From: Haemophilus parainfluenzae
GTDB taxonomy: Bacteria > Pseudomonadota > Gammaproteobacteria > Enterobacterales > Pasteurellaceae
Assembly: GCF_900638025.1 (NCBI RefSeq)
Contig: NZ_LR134481.1
Span: 1,798,001-1,862,000 of the forward strand
DNA length: 64,000 nt
Direction: 5' to 3'
The first letter of the stretch is position 1, and each line of letters starts with the position of its first letter. A program made the translations under genes and the position numbers. The notes under the pieces are model-generated. The model searched no databases and was not told the origin of the DNA. It saw only the letters and a program-made list of their open reading frames with translations. Positions 45,771 through 55,774 of the stretch are shown piece after piece.

Positions 45771-45805
45771 TTTTGACGACATTAACTACAACATAGGAAA
45801 TCACT

Positions 45806-47068
45806 ATGGAAATTATTAATGCATACGGCTCGTGGTTAGTCTTAATTACTGCGGTATTCGGCTTTTTTATGGCATTTGGTATTGGTGCCAACGACGTATC
45901 AAACTCAATGGGAACTTCCGTAGGTTCGGGAACCATTACAGCAAAACAAGCGATTATTATTGCTTTAATTTTTGAATCTGCCGGAGCATATTTAGCCGGC
46001 GGTGAAGTCACTGAGACTATTAAAAGTGGCGTTATCGATCCGACTCAATTTATCGAATCTCCAGATCTCTTAGCGCTAGGGATGCTTTCGACTCTCTTTG
46101 CATCAGGTGCTTGGTTATTTATTGCCACTAAAATGGGTTGGCCTGTTTCTGGTACCCACACCATCATCGGTGCTTTAATCGGTTTTGCTTGTATTACCAT
46201 TGGCCCTGGTTCCGTTGACTGGTCTACAATCGGTGGAATTGTTGGTAGTTGGTTTATCACACCAGTAATTGCGGGGCTTTTAGCTTATACGATCTTTGCG
46301 AGCATCCAAAAACTCATATTCGATACGGATAAGCCTCTACAAAATGCTCAAAAATATGGTCCATACTACATGGCTGTTACTGTATTTGTGCTTTGTATTG
46401 TGACCATGGCAAAAGGTTTAAAACACGTTGGATTAAACCTATCAACAAATGAAACGCTCGGTATTTCATTTTTAATCAGCGTCATTGGTATGATTTTCTG
46501 CCACTTCTACTTCCGTAGTAAAAGATTCACTGAAAAAGCGACAAAAGGCACATTCGGTTCAGTAGAAAAGATTTTTAGTATCTTAATGCTTTTAACCGCT
46601 TGTGCTATGGCATTCGCACATGGTTCTAATGATGTAGCCAATGCAATCGGTCCGCTTTCTTCTGTGGTATCAATCGTAGAAAATGGTGGGCAAATCCTCA
46701 GCGGTGGGAAATTAACTTGGTGGATTTTACCCTTAGGTGCATTAGGTATCGCAGTCGGTCTTATTGCGATGGGACAAAAAGTGATGGCGACGGTAGGCTC
46801 AGGTATTACCGATTTAACTCCGAGCCGTGGTTTTGCCGCACAATTTGCAACTGCGATGACTGTTGTTGTGGCATCAGGTACTGGTTTACCAATCTCCACT
46901 ACACAAACTTTAGTAGGGGCAATCTTAGGTATCGGTTTCGCTCGCGGTATTGCGGCGCTTAACTTAACGGTTATCCGTAACATCATTAGTTCATGGGTTG
47001 TTACATTACCTGCTGGTGCATTCTTTGCAATTATGATTTTCTACGTTCTTCGAGCAATTTTTCACTAA
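45806..47068 (+). CDS. pit: Low-affinity inorganic phosphate transporter Pit
   Basis: A 420-aa inner-membrane symporter of the PiT family with about ten to twelve hydrophobic segments. The duplicated signature GANDVSN (near 29) and GSNDVANAIGPLS (near 273) is clear, as are the paired GWPVSGTHTIIGA and GLPISTTQTLVGA motifs. Metal-phosphate complexes coupled to protons are the usual substrates. It is co-transcribed with the PhoU-like protein. An unusual hairpin with matching mutations in both uptake-sequence arms follows (47083-47119). Confidence 0.95.
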   Translation: MEIINAYGSWLVLITAVFGFFMAFGIGANDVSNSMGTSVGSGTITAKQAIIIALIFESAGAYLAGGEVTETIKSGVIDPTQFIESPDLLALGMLSTLFASGAWLFIATKMGWPVSGTHTIIGALIGFACITIGPGSVDWSTIGGIVGSWFITPVIAGLLAYTIFASIQKLIFDTDKPLQNAQKYGPYYMAVTVFVLCIVTMAKGLKHVGLNLSTNETLGISFLISVIGMIFCHFYFRSKRFTEKATKGTFGSVEKIFSILMLLTACAMAFAHGSNDVANAIGPLSSVVSIVENGGQILSGGKLTWWILPLGALGIAVGLIAMGQKVMATVGSGITDLTPSRGFAAQFATAMTVVVASGTGLPISTTQTLVGAILGIGFARGIAALNLTVIRNIISSWVVTLPAGAFFAIMIFYVLRAIFH

Positions 47069-47080
47069 TATAATTATTAA

Positions 47081-47119
47081 AAGTGCGATGATTTTTCATT
47101 ACATTTTTTAATCGCACTT
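47081..47119 (+). terminator. pit terminator with a compensated uptake-sequence pair
   Basis: AAGTGCGAT and ATCGCACTT face each other. Both arms carry the same departure from AAGTGCGGT, so the stem is kept while uptake function is probably lost. Confidence 0.75.
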
Positions 47120-47146
47120 CGCTTATTTACAGTTTTGGGAAATATT

Positions 47147-47755
47147 ATGTCAAAAATCAATAAAGTTTTATTTTCTTGTGTTGTATTGATTTCAGCTATT
47201 GGAACAGTACAAGCAGAGACAAAATATGTGACAGAAAATCTGAATACATATTTACGTCGTGGTGCTGGCGATCAATTTAAGATCGCAGGCGCCATTCAAT
47301 CTGGTGAAGCTGTGACCGCATTGGAACAACAGGGAAAATATACCCTGATTCGTGATAATAAAAATCGCGAGGCTTGGATTTTAACCTCTGAACTAAGTTC
47401 TACACCAAGTAGCCGCGAAGAAAATCCAAAATTAAAAGCTCAAATTCAAGAACTGACTTTAAAATTAAATCGTGTTGATTCTGATTGGCAGCAGCGCACA
47501 AGTGAAATTCAACGTCGTAATAAGCAATCTGAGCAACAAAGTGGGGAGTTACTTGAACTAAATTCACAACTTAAACGTGAATTAGACATGATAAAAAATA
47601 AAAATCGTGATTTAGAAGCAATGCTTGATGCTGGTAAACGTGAAATTGCGATCCAATGGTTTATTTATGGTGGCTCGGTATTAGGTGTAGGTTTATTAAT
47701 CGGTTTAATATTGCCTCACCTTTTACCAAGACGTAAACGTCGTGATAGCTGGTAA
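47147..47755 (+). CDS. SH3-domain membrane protein (YgiM family, TIGR04211)
   Basis: A 202-aa protein with a signal peptide (cut after VQAETKY near 23), a bacterial SH3 domain (NLNTYLRRGAGDQFKIAGA to NREAWILTSEL, about 28-85), a long coiled coil (about 95-165) and one C-terminal membrane segment (GGSVLGVGLLIGLILPHLL) followed by a basic tail. The SH3 domain is therefore periplasmic, probably wall-facing. The order before cca matches E. coli ygiM-cca. The start at 47147 is preferred because the signal peptide begins there. Confidence 0.85.
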   Translation: MSKINKVLFSCVVLISAIGTVQAETKYVTENLNTYLRRGAGDQFKIAGAIQSGEAVTALEQQGKYTLIRDNKNREAWILTSELSSTPSSREENPKLKAQIQELTLKLNRVDSDWQQRTSEIQRRNKQSEQQSGELLELNSQLKRELDMIKNKNRDLEAMLDAGKREIAIQWFIYGGSVLGVGLLIGLILPHLLPRRKRRDSW

Positions 47756-47768
47756 TGATTTATCGTTG

Positions 47769-47795
47769 AGGTAGGCATTCGCCTACCTTTTCTTT
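47769..47795 (+). terminator. Terminator after the YgiM-like gene
   Basis: AGGTAGGC / GCCTACCT stem with a 4-base loop and TTTTCTTT tail. Confidence 0.8.
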
Positions 47796-47816
47796 ATATT
47801 TTGACGGGAGAGCAAA

Positions 47817-49061
47817 ATGGAAATTTATATTGTAGGCGGTGCAGTTCGAGATCAACTTTTAGGTTTACCAGTGAAAGATCGTGATTGGGTCGTCGTCGGT
47901 GCAACACCTGAAATCTTGCTTGCTCAAAGTTATCAACAAGTTGGCAAAGACTTCCCTGTTTTTCTCAATCCTGAAAGCCATGAAGAATACGCACTTGCCC
48001 GTACAGAACGAAAATCAGGAAAAGGTTATACGGGGTTTATTTGTGATTTTTCAGATGATATTACGCTTGAACAAGATTTAATTCGCCGAGATCTTACCAT
48101 TAATGCCATTGCACAAGATAAGGAAGGCAAGCTGTACGATCCTTATCATGGCGTAGAGGATATTCATCAACGTATTTTACGTCACATTTCGCCTGCTTTT
48201 GCTGAAGATCCACTTCGTGTATTACGTGTCGCACGCTTCGCTGCTCGTTTTCATCATTTAGGTTTCTCAATTTCCGAAGAAACCCTTAAATTAATGACTG
48301 AACTCACTGAACAAGGCGAACTCGCCCACCTAACGGCTGAGCGTGTTTGGATGGAAACAGAAAAAGCATTAAACGAACCAAATCCTGAAATTTATTTTGA
48401 AACGCTTCATCATGTGGGGGCACTCAAAGTGCTCTTCCCTGAGATTGCCGCCTTAGATGGCGTACCGAACCCAGCCAAATATCATCCTGAAATTGATAGC
48501 TTTGTTCATACCATGCTCGTATTGCAGCAAACCGTTAAACTCACTGAAAATACCAATTTGAATAAAAGTGCGGTCCGTTTTGCAGCGATTTGTCATGATC
48601 TTGGAAAAGCCCTTACACCAAAAGAAATATGGCCTAGTCATCATGGACATGAAAAAGCGGGGATTAAACCGACTCGTTCATTATGCAAACGCCTTAGAAT
48701 TCCTAATTATATTCAAGAATTAGCTGAATTAACTTGTGAATATCACACGCATGTACATAAAGCCTTAGAGCTTCGCCCAGAAACAGTAGTGAAACTCTTT
48801 AATACGTTTGATGTTTGGCGCAAACCTCAGCGCTTTGAGGAATTTTTATTAGTATGTTTATCTGATACTCGCGGACGAACTGGCTTTGAAAATAAAGAAT
48901 ATCCGCAAATTGATTACCTCAAAACACTTTATCAAGCTGCTCTAGCCGTTGATGTGCAACAAGTCATTGCAGATGGTTTTGAAAAGCAAGGTATTCGAGA
49001 TGAATTAACCCGTCGAAGAATTGACGCAGTGAAAGCCGAGAAAACTCGCTTAAATGCTTAA
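47817..49061 (+). CDS. cca: Multifunctional CCA tRNA nucleotidyltransferase
   Basis: Adds or repairs the 3' CCA of tRNAs. The 414-aa protein shows the class II head domain ([21 protein letters not shown], with the metal-binding DRDW near 21-24), the [12 protein letters not shown] motif near 92 and [16 protein letters not shown] near 137. A C-terminal HD domain (HDLGKALTP near 255) adds phosphohydrolase activity as in E. coli (412 aa). GGGAGAGCAAA precedes the ATG. Confidence 0.96.
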   Translation: MEIYIVGGAVRDQLLGLPVKDRDWVVVGATPEILLAQSYQQVGKDFPVFLNPESHEEYALARTERKSGKGYTGFICDFSDDITLEQDLIRRDLTINAIAQDKEGKLYDPYHGVEDIHQRILRHISPAFAEDPLRVLRVARFAARFHHLGFSISEETLKLMTELTEQGELAHLTAERVWMETEKALNEPNPEIYFETLHHVGALKVLFPEIAALDGVPNPAKYHPEIDSFVHTMLVLQQTVKLTENTNLNKSAVRFAAICHDLGKALTPKEIWPSHHGHEKAGIKPTRSLCKRLRIPNYIQELAELTCEYHTHVHKALELRPETVVKLFNTFDVWRKPQRFEEFLLVCLSDTRGRTGFENKEYPQIDYLKTLYQAALAVDVQQVIADGFEKQGIRDELTRRRIDAVKAEKTRLNA

Positions 49062-49125
49062 TCCAGCTTTACTAAAAGTAAACTAACCCTTACAATATGC
49101 GCAATTTTTTAGTAAATATTTTGTT

Positions 49126-49749
49126 ATGAAATTATTAAAATCGCTTCTCGCACCTGCATTTGCAAGCGTGATCTTATCTGCTTGTACCCTTGATGCAGAG
49201 CGCCCAATAGATGTTCAACATATTGATAAAAATGATATTACATGGCAACAGCATCTCAAAAAAATCAAACAAATTCAATCTTATAGCACAAAAGGACAAA
49301 TTGGTTACATCAGTCCACAAGAGCGTTTTTCTAGCCGCTTTGAGTGGCAATATCAAAATCCGAAAGCCTATAAGCTAAAACTTTATTCTCTCATTAGCAA
49401 AACGACGCTAACTATGGAGATGCATCCAAATGGTATGACGATTTCAGATAATAAAGGCAACCAGCAATCTGATAAAAATGCCAAATTATTGTTACGTGAA
49501 ATCATCGGAATGGATGTACCACTAGAGCATTTATCTTATTGGTTAAAAGGTCAGCCAGCTGATAATGCGGATTATCAAGTTGGAACAAATCACCTTTTAT
49601 CCGAATTTAGCTATCCACTTGATGGCTCAATGTGGACAGCCGATTACTTAAGTTATCATGCAGATAATTCGATGCCTGAAAATATTCTGTTAAAGAATAA
49701 AAGTACATCACAAACCCTAAAAATTCGTGTGGATGAATGGGCGTTCTAA
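49126..49749 (+). CDS. lolB: Outer-membrane lipoprotein receptor LolB
   Basis: LolB accepts lipoproteins from LolA and inserts them into the outer membrane. The 207-aa protein has a lipoprotein signal (VILSAC, Cys 20). The LolA/LolB fold follows with [21 protein letters not shown], the protruding-loop region near [13 protein letters not shown] and [16 protein letters not shown]. ispE follows with a short overlap; lolB-ispE-prs is also the E. coli arrangement. Confidence 0.94.
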   Translation: MKLLKSLLAPAFASVILSACTLDAERPIDVQHIDKNDITWQQHLKKIKQIQSYSTKGQIGYISPQERFSSRFEWQYQNPKAYKLKLYSLISKTTLTMEMHPNGMTISDNKGNQQSDKNAKLLLREIIGMDVPLEHLSYWLKGQPADNADYQVGTNHLLSEFSYPLDGSMWTADYLSYHADNSMPENILLKNKSTSQTLKIRVDEWAF

Positions 49750-50642
49750 TGAAAACACATCACTTTTCGACCGCACTTTCAACTTCGCTTGGAAAGCCTA
49801 ACCGCTTTCCAAGCCCCGCAAAACTCAATTTATTTCTCTATATAAACGGTAAACTGCCAAACGGCTACCACGAATTACAAACCCTTTTCCAATTTCTTGA
49901 TTTCGGCGATTGGCTTACCATTGATATTCACCAAGATAAACAAATTCGGATCACTCCTGAAATCCCTGGCTTACCTCTAGAGCAAAACTTAATCTATCGT
50001 GCAGCTACGCTCCTACAAGAAAAAACAGACTGTACACTCGGTGCGACAATTCATTTAGATAAAATTCTGCCAATGGGTGGTGGGATTGGCGGCGGCTCAT
50101 CCAATGCCGCAACGACTCTGCTTGCTTTAAACTATTTATGGCAAACCCATCTATCCATTGATGAACTTGCCGAGCTTGGGCTAAAACTTGGGGCTGATGT
50201 GCCGATTTTTGTCCATGGACAAGCCGCTTTTGCAGAAGGTGTGGGTGAAAAAATTCAATACTGCGAACCACAAGAAAAATATTATGTGGTACTGAAACCT
50301 GAAACTGCGATTTCTACTGCAGTAGTTTTTAGCGATCCCGATTTGCCACGCAATACAGAAAAAAGCTCCCTTGTACAGCTTTTAAACCAACCGTTTGCAA
50401 ACGATTGCGAAAAAGTTGTGCGGACTCAATATCCTGAAGTTGAAAAAGCCCTACTATGGTTGTTACAATATGGACCAGCCAGATTAACAGGGACAGGGGC
50501 TTGTGTTTTTGCTGAATTTGATGATGAAAAATCAGCACAAGCGGTTTTCCAACAAAAACCGAAGGAATTTTTCGGCTTTGTTGCTAAAGGATTAAACGTT
50601 TCACCATTGCATACCATGCTGAAACAACTCTCGACCAACTAA
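49749..50642 (+). CDS. ispE: 4-diphosphocytidyl-2-C-methyl-D-erythritol kinase
   Basis: A GHMP kinase of the MEP isoprenoid pathway. The ATP-binding glycine-rich loop is [18 protein letters not shown] near 103-120. The N-terminal substrate motif [13 protein letters not shown] begins only at residue 18. The first 17 residues are an extension relative to E. coli, and their codons contain a perfect uptake sequence (GACCGCACTTTC, 49769). The ATG at 49749 overlaps the lolB stop region; internal starts are not obvious. Confidence 0.94.
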   Translation: MKTHHFSTALSTSLGKPNRFPSPAKLNLFLYINGKLPNGYHELQTLFQFLDFGDWLTIDIHQDKQIRITPEIPGLPLEQNLIYRAATLLQEKTDCTLGATIHLDKILPMGGGIGGGSSNAATTLLALNYLWQTHLSIDELAELGLKLGADVPIFVHGQAAFAEGVGEKIQYCEPQEKYYVVLKPETAISTAVVFSDPDLPRNTEKSSLVQLLNQPFANDCEKVVRTQYPEVEKALLWLLQYGPARLTGTGACVFAEFDDEKSAQAVFQQKPKEFFGFVAKGLNVSPLHTMLKQLSTN

Positions 50643-50673
50643 TTTATCTATACTCAACCTGAGGTTATATAAA

Positions 50674-51621
50674 ATGCCAGACATTAAACTCTTTGCTGGA
50701 AATGCTACGCCTGAGCTAGCAAAAAAGATTTCTGAACGTCTTTACATTTCATTAGGCGATGCCACCGTTGGACGCTTTAGCGATGGTGAAATCCAAGTGC
50801 AAATTAATGAAAATGTGCGTGGTGCAGACGTATTTATTATTCAATCCACCTGTGCACCAACGAATGACAACCTGATGGAATTGATTGTAATGGTTGATGC
50901 TTTACGTCGTGCATCTGCCGGTCGTATTACAGCCGTTGTTCCTTATTTTGGTTATGCTCGTCAAGATCGTCGTGTGCGTTCTGCTCGTGTACCTATCACT
51001 GCAAAAGTGGTGGCAGATTTACTCTCAACTGTAGGAATTGACCGCGTATTAACCTGTGACTTACATGCTGAGCAGATTCAAGGCTTCTTTGATGTACCAG
51101 TTGATAACGTATTCGGTTCACCAGTTTTACTTGATGATATCTTGAAGAAAACCGATCTTGTAAACCCTATTGTTGTTTCGCCAGATATCGGCGGTGTGGT
51201 ACGTGCACGTGCGGTAGCGAAATTATTAAATGATACCGAAATGGCAATTATCGACAAACGTCGCCCACGTGCAAACGTATCGCAAGTTATGCACATTATC
51301 GGGGATGTCGCAGATCGTGATTGTATCCTTGTCGATGATATGATTGATACAGGTGGTACATTATGTAAAGCCGCTGAAGCATTAAAAGAACGCGGTGCAA
51401 AACGCGTATTTGCTTACGCAACTCACGCCGTATTCTCTGGTGCTGCAGCACAACATTTAGCAAGCGATGCGATTGATGAAATCGTGGTAACGGATACTGT
51501 TCCACTTTCACCAGAAATGAAAGCACTTGGTAAAGTACGCGTGCTGACTCTTTCTACCATGCTTGCTGAAGCAATTCGTCGTATCAGCAATGAAGAATCT
51601 ATTTCAGCAATGTTTGAATAA
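50674..51621 (+). CDS. prs: Ribose-phosphate pyrophosphokinase
   Basis: PRPP synthase makes 5-phosphoribosyl diphosphate for nucleotide, His and Trp synthesis. The 315-aa length equals that of E. coli Prs. Visible motifs: [15 protein letters not shown] near 35-49, [10 protein letters not shown] near 94, the catalytic Lys/Arg flap [14 protein letters not shown], and the PRPP loop [16 protein letters not shown] near 220. It is third in lolB-ispE-prs, with 31 bp to ispE. Confidence 0.97.
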   Translation: MPDIKLFAGNATPELAKKISERLYISLGDATVGRFSDGEIQVQINENVRGADVFIIQSTCAPTNDNLMELIVMVDALRRASAGRITAVVPYFGYARQDRRVRSARVPITAKVVADLLSTVGIDRVLTCDLHAEQIQGFFDVPVDNVFGSPVLLDDILKKTDLVNPIVVSPDIGGVVRARAVAKLLNDTEMAIIDKRRPRANVSQVMHIIGDVADRDCILVDDMIDTGGTLCKAAEALKERGAKRVFAYATHAVFSGAAAQHLASDAIDEIVVTDTVPLSPEMKALGKVRVLTLSTMLAEAIRRISNEESISAMFE

Positions 51622-51644
51622 TTCTTTCGCTTAGTATTCATTTT

Positions 51645-51687
51645 AAAAGTGCGGTCGGAAAGTCTTGTGTTTTTCGACCGTACTTTT
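51645..51687 (+). terminator. prs terminator
   Basis: AAAAGTGCGGTCG / CGACCGTACTTTT stem with a T-rich tail. One arm is a perfect uptake sequence and the other has a single change (GTAC for GCAC). Confidence 0.8.
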
Positions 51688-51711
51688 TTATACTTTTGCT
51701 AAAAATAGACA

Positions 51712-51809
51712 TAAAAAAAGTGCCCCATTGGGGCACTACTCGGAAAGCAAAATAGATGTCGGCTATTTAAAAATAGCACTTGTTTTTAGTGGTTTAAGAA
51801 TACGGCAAA
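51712..51809 (-). ncRNA. Candidate CRP-linked small RNA between mdh and prs
   Basis: The 321 bases between prs and mdh contain, on the minus strand: the mdh terminator (51899-51924), a CRP-like box (51843-51858), a weak -10 AATAAA (51821-51816), then about 90 nt ending in AGTGCCCCA / TGGGGCACT and seven Ts (51737-51712). No meaningful open frame lies in it. A second strong terminator well past the mdh terminator suggests an independent short transcript. The 5' end is a guess based on a CRP box centred 41.5 bases upstream. Confidence 0.5.
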
Positions 51810-51842
51810 GTACTTTTTATTGCAAATAGCAATGTTCAAATT

Positions 51843-51858
51843 TGTGAGCTAAATCACG
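51843..51858. promoter_or_regulatory. CRP-like binding site
   Basis: TGTGA-GCTAAA-TCACG matches TGTGA-N6-TCACA at 9 of 10 positions. It sits upstream of the candidate small RNA on the minus strand and downstream of mdh. Confidence 0.6.
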
Positions 51859-51898
51859 ATTTTTCTTCACTTTTTTATTTTTAATCGTTTATGTATAA

Positions 51899-51924
51899 AA
51901 AAGAGGAGCATATAGCTCCTCTTC
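51899..51924 (-). terminator. mdh terminator
   Basis: AGAGGAGC / GCTCCTCT stem with a 5-7 base loop and a T-run on the minus strand. Confidence 0.85.
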
Positions 51925-51942
51925 TCTAGAAATAGAATTAAA

Positions 51943-52878
51943 TTAGCCGTTAATAAATTTTTCGCCTAATTCAATATCAGCACGCAATGTTGGTAACATT
52001 GCTTCTAAAGCTTCTTGTTCAAATTTGCTTAAGGTGCCGATAGGTAAAATTTCTTCTACACCTTCCTTACCTAAACGTACTGGTTGAGCGAAGAAACGTG
52101 CGTATTTACCGTCACCTTCTACATAAGTACATTCAACGACAGTCTCACCACTTAAGCCTTTCACTAATGAACGAGCAAAACGTGCTGCCGCTTGGGCCAT
52201 AGAAAGTGTTGCAGAACCGCCACCTGCTTTTGCTTCAACCACTTCGGTACCTGCGTTTTGGATACGTTTAGTTAATGGTGCAATTTCCTCTTCTTTCCAT
52301 TCAGCATATTGAACTTGTGAAAGTAATGGAAGAATGGTTACACCTGAGTGACCGCCAATTACCGGTACACTTGTACGAGAAACATTTAAGCCTTTTAATT
52401 CAGAAACGAATGTTTCAGAACGTAACACGTCTAAAGTGGTGACACCGAATAATTTACGTTTGTCGTAAACACCCGCTTTTTTCAATACTTCTGCAGCAAT
52501 CGCAACAGTCGTGTTCACCGGGTTGGTGATAATACCTACACAAGCTTTTGGACAAGTTTTTGCAACATGTTCAATTAAGTTACGCACGATACCTGCATTG
52601 ATATTGAAAAGATCTGAACGATCCATGCCCGGTTTACGTGCTACCCCTGCAGAAATTAAAACGACATCAGCACCTTTAAGTGCAGGGGTTGGATCTTCAC
52701 CCGCAAAACCTTCTACTTTCACCGCTGTTGGGATATGACTCACATCTTTAGCCACACCTGGTGTCACTGGTGCAATATCATAAAGTGCTAATTCACTTTC
52801 AGCGGGTAATTGTAATTTAAGTAATAAGGCTAATGCTTGACCAATACCGCCTGCTGCGCCTAATACTGCAACTTTCAT
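51943..52878 (-). CDS. mdh: Malate dehydrogenase
   Basis: NAD-dependent interconversion of malate and oxaloacetate; 311 aa, as in E. coli (312). The Rossmann motif [17 protein letters not shown] opens the protein. The substrate loop arginines are in [13 protein letters not shown] near 81-87, the catalytic Asp lies in TTLDVLRSE and the His in PVIGGHSG near 177. It diverges from argR across a 186-bp regulatory region holding a CRP-like site and an ArgR-type palindrome. The mdh/argR divergence is shared with E. coli. Confidence 0.97.
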   Translation of the reverse strand: MKVAVLGAAGGIGQALALLLKLQLPAESELALYDIAPVTPGVAKDVSHIPTAVKVEGFAGEDPTPALKGADVVLISAGVARKPGMDRSDLFNINAGIVRNLIEHVAKTCPKACVGIITNPVNTTVAIAAEVLKKAGVYDKRKLFGVTTLDVLRSETFVSELKGLNVSRTSVPVIGGHSGVTILPLLSQVQYAEWKEEEIAPLTKRIQNAGTEVVEAKAGGGSATLSMAQAAARFARSLVKGLSGETVVECTYVEGDGKYARFFAQPVRLGKEGVEEILPIGTLSKFEQEALEAMLPTLRADIELGEKFING

Positions 52879-52964
52879 AAAATACTCCTTATGTATTAAT
52901 TAATACTAACTAGGTAGAATTCTAAAGTTTTGGTCGTTAAATTACAAACAGAGAAATGCAATAA

Positions 52965-52980
52965 TGCGATCTAGCTCAAA
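52965..52980. promoter_or_regulatory. CRP-like site upstream of mdh
   Basis: TGCGA-TCTAGC-TCAAA matches the CRP consensus at 8 of 10 positions, about 90 bases before the mdh start. Confidence 0.4.
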
Positions 52981-53006
52981 CTTTTCAACGAATAATTTCA
53001 TTTTAA

Positions 53007-53031
53007 TTGCATAAAATGAATTTTTATGCAA
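53007..53031. promoter_or_regulatory. Perfect palindrome upstream of argR (probable ARG box)
   Basis: TTGCATAAAA-TGAAT-TTTTATGCAA, 10-bp arms and a 5-base centre, lies 33 bp before the argR start. TGAATTTTTATGCA resembles half of the E. coli ARG box (TGAAT-N4-ATTCA), so autoregulation by ArgR is the likely use. Confidence 0.55.
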
Positions 53032-53064
53032 CTCTTATGCAAATTTCCCTGTACGAGAATAACT

Positions 53065-53520
53065 ATGTCTGATCAATTAACAAAAGCATTTAAAGAACTG
53101 CTAAACCAAGAGCGATTTGCCTCTCAAAGTGAAATCGTTGAAGCCTTAAAGAATCAAGGATTCCAAACCATTAACCAATCCAAAGTTTCACGAATGTTAA
53201 GCAAATTTGGTGCGGTTCGTGCGAGAAATACTAAAATGGAGATGGTGTATTGCTTACCAAGCGAATTAAGTGTGCCCGCTACCAGCAGTCCATTAAAAAA
53301 TCTGGTTTTAGATATTGATCATAATGATTTTGTCATCGTCATCAAAACCTCTCCAGGTGCTGCACAGCTGATTGCTCGATTATTGGATTCCATTGGTAAA
53401 CCCGAAGGAATTTTGGGCTCGATTGCAGGAGACGACACGATATTTGTCACCCCTACCCAAAATACAACAATTAAAGCGCTTTTTGCACAAATTCAAGCGC
53501 TCTTTGAAAGTAGCTTATAA
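53065..53520 (+). CDS. argR: Arginine repressor
   Basis: A 151-aa hexameric repressor that senses arginine. The N-terminal winged helix-turn-helix covers about 1-70 ([20 protein letters not shown], then [16 protein letters not shown]). The C-terminal oligomerisation and arginine-binding domain includes [14 protein letters not shown] and [13 protein letters not shown], with the acidic GDD pair that contacts arginine. I chose the ATG at 53065, which matches the family start; the open frame extends upstream to 53026. Confidence 0.96.
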   Translation: MSDQLTKAFKELLNQERFASQSEIVEALKNQGFQTINQSKVSRMLSKFGAVRARNTKMEMVYCLPSELSVPATSSPLKNLVLDIDHNDFVIVIKTSPGAAQLIARLLDSIGKPEGILGSIAGDDTIFVTPTQNTTIKALFAQIQALFESSL

Positions 53521-54404
53521 TGAATATCTTAGTGACTGGTGGGACAGGATTTGTTGGGAAAGCCTTGGTTACGACACTACTATCTCGTGGCGATAGTGTT
53601 ACCGTATTAACTCGCTCCATTGAAAAAAACCAATCTATTTTTCCTGAAAAAACACTTCAATTTTTGACCACACTTTCAACACTCAAAGACTTGAATACCT
53701 TTGATGCGGTTATTAATCTTGCTGGTGAGCCAATCTTCGATAAAAAATGGACGGTTCAACAAAAAGAGAAACTGCGTCATAGCCGAATTAATTTAACACA
53801 ACAACTTGTCCAACTTATTAACCAAAGTGAATATCCCCCAGCCCTGATTTCAGGTTCCGCAACCGGAATTTATGGAAACTGTGGTAACGAGCAGATCACT
53901 GAAAACACAAATCCAAGTACTCAATTTACCGCACAGCTTTGTATTGATTGGGAAAATGCGGCAAAGCAAGCCAACACAAGAGTCTGTTTAGTGAGAACCG
54001 GATTAGTACTTTCTCCAAAAGGCGGGGCTTTTGCTAAAATTCTACCGCTCTATCGCTTTGGATTAGGCGGCAAATTAGGGAATGGTGAGCAATATTGGAG
54101 TTGGATCGCGTTAGAGGATATGGTAAAAGGACTTCTCTTCTTACTTGATCATAATGATTGTGAAGGTACATTTAATTTTACGGCGCCACATCCTGTTAAA
54201 AACAAGACATTCAACCAACTATTAGGTCAAGCATTACATCGCCCTTGTTTTGCTCATGTGCCTCAATTTTTACTCACCTCTCTTCTCGGTGAACGAGCTT
54301 GTATTCTATTAGACAGTCAAAATGTCTATCCAACACATTTGTTGGATTACGGATTTACATTCGAATACTCTGAATTAAATGATTACTTTCACAAAATACT
54401 TTAA
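53520..54404 (+). CDS. TIGR01777 family epimerase (YfcH-like)
   Basis: A 294-aa short-chain dehydrogenase/epimerase-type protein. The nucleotide-binding GGTGFVGKAL opens it at residue 7. Further family motifs are AVINLAGEPIFDKKW near 68, RSRIN-like HSRINLTQQL and SGSATGIYG near 115, with the YxxxK dyad replaced, as usual in this family. The substrate is unknown; roles in division inhibition have been suggested for distant plastid relatives. It overlaps argR by one base (TAATG), so the pair is co-translated. Confidence 0.85.
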   Translation: MNILVTGGTGFVGKALVTTLLSRGDSVTVLTRSIEKNQSIFPEKTLQFLTTLSTLKDLNTFDAVINLAGEPIFDKKWTVQQKEKLRHSRINLTQQLVQLINQSEYPPALISGSATGIYGNCGNEQITENTNPSTQFTAQLCIDWENAAKQANTRVCLVRTGLVLSPKGGAFAKILPLYRFGLGGKLGNGEQYWSWIALEDMVKGLLFLLDHNDCEGTFNFTAPHPVKNKTFNQLLGQALHRPCFAHVPQFLLTSLLGERACILLDSQNVYPTHLLDYGFTFEYSELNDYFHKIL

Positions 54405-54411
54405 AAAAACA

Positions 54412-54440
54412 AAAGGCTGGTCAAAACCAGCCTTTATTTT
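54412..54440 (+). terminator. Terminator of the argR-yfcH operon
   Basis: AAAGGCTGGT / ACCAGCCTTT stem with a 4-base loop and TATTTTTT tail. Confidence 0.85.
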
Positions 54441-54451
54441 TTACAATCCTA

Positions 54452-55774
54452 TTATGCTAATTCTAAAAACTCTCCCACGGTGTGGAAAGATCCAAATACC
54501 AGAACAATATCATTTTTATCTGCATTTTTAACCGCACTTTGCACACCTTCAACTACAGAATCTTCAGAAACACTTTTTGCTGATGGGTAAACTGATGTTA
54601 ATTTTTCATTTAAGTCATCACCTGATTGACCACGGTGACCGCCTAATGTGACACAGTGCCATTGGTCAATAACGGAAGTAAGTTGGGTAAACACCGACTC
54701 GGCATCTTTATCTTTTAACATTCCGCAAACTGCAATAATACGCCCTGAAATTTGTGTTTTAAGTGCGGTCAATTTTTCGGCTAAATATTTTGCCGCATGA
54801 GGATTATGCCCAACATCGATGATCACTTTTGGCAACTGTGAATTGGATACCTTCAAGCGTTCTGCCAATTTTTCTAATTGATTACCTTTTAATTGTTGGA
54901 AACGTCCCACCAATTCCACTTCAATTAATGAACGTTTAATGGTATCGACAGAAATATCAAAAGGCAGCTGTTCAACAGCAGCCAAAGCTGTTGCCGCATT
55001 AGCTAATGGAATTTGGCAAAACGGCAGATTTTCTAACCGCACTTTGTTGCTCTGCCACATCCAAGTTTGCTCATTGGCTTTAAACGACCAAGTGACACCT
55101 CGGCGTGAAACGTGGCAATGTAATTTCTCCGCTTGTTCTAGCATTGATTGCGGAACATTGGGTTCGCCAATTACAACCGGTTTATTCGCACGGAAAATCC
55201 CTGCTTTTTCAAAGCCAATTTCTTCGCGAGTTGAACCTAGAAAATCTGTATGATCAATATCAATACTGGTTATAACCGCCAGATCATTATCAACAATATT
55301 CGTTGCATCCAAACGTCCACCAAGTCCCACTTCTAAAATGACGACATCAAGCTTCGCTTGTTTGAATAAATGCAAAGCTGATAAGGTGCTAAATTCAAAA
55401 TAAGTGAGGGACTGCGTTTTATGCTTTTCGATGAAATCAAAAGAAGCAGTATGCATTTCATCAGTCAAGTCTTGATTTTGAATACGAACACGTTCGTTAT
55501 AACGCAATAAATGAGGTGAGGAATACACACCCACACGCAAGCCGTGATTTAACAAAATGGTTTCAAGCAAACGGCAAGTTGTGCCTTTACCATTTGTGCC
55601 TCCCACTGTGATCACATAGGGTGCGGGATTCAAAAGATCCAATTCTTCTGCCACGGATTTAATACGATCTAGCCCTAAATCAATAGCTTTAAAGTGACTG
55701 TTTTCCAAATAAGAAAGCCACTCAGCGAGTGGCGAAGTGGCTTTTAAATTCATTGTATTACTCATGTTCAACAA
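54452..55774 (-). CDS. folC: Bifunctional folylpolyglutamate/dihydrofolate synthase
   Basis: A 440-aa Mur-ligase-fold enzyme that makes dihydrofolate and adds glutamate tails. The ATP-binding loop is [16 protein letters not shown] near 58-72, with downstream ligase motifs [13 protein letters not shown] near 147 and IDHTDFLG, and the C-terminal [11 protein letters not shown]. Two in-frame methionines at the N-terminus (codons 1 and 4) are both possible starts. It overlaps accD by 17 bp; accD-folC order matches E. coli. Confidence 0.95.
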   Translation of the reverse strand: MLNMSNTMNLKATSPLAEWLSYLENSHFKAIDLGLDRIKSVAEELDLLNPAPYVITVGGTNGKGTTCRLLETILLNHGLRVGVYSSPHLLRYNERVRIQNQDLTDEMHTASFDFIEKHKTQSLTYFEFSTLSALHLFKQAKLDVVILEVGLGGRLDATNIVDNDLAVITSIDIDHTDFLGSTREEIGFEKAGIFRANKPVVIGEPNVPQSMLEQAEKLHCHVSRRGVTWSFKANEQTWMWQSNKVRLENLPFCQIPLANAATALAAVEQLPFDISVDTIKRSLIEVELVGRFQQLKGNQLEKLAERLKVSNSQLPKVIIDVGHNPHAAKYLAEKLTALKTQISGRIIAVCGMLKDKDAESVFTQLTSVIDQWHCVTLGGHRGQSGDDLNEKLTSVYPSAKSVSEDSVVEGVQSAVKNADKNDIVLVFGSFHTVGEFLELA

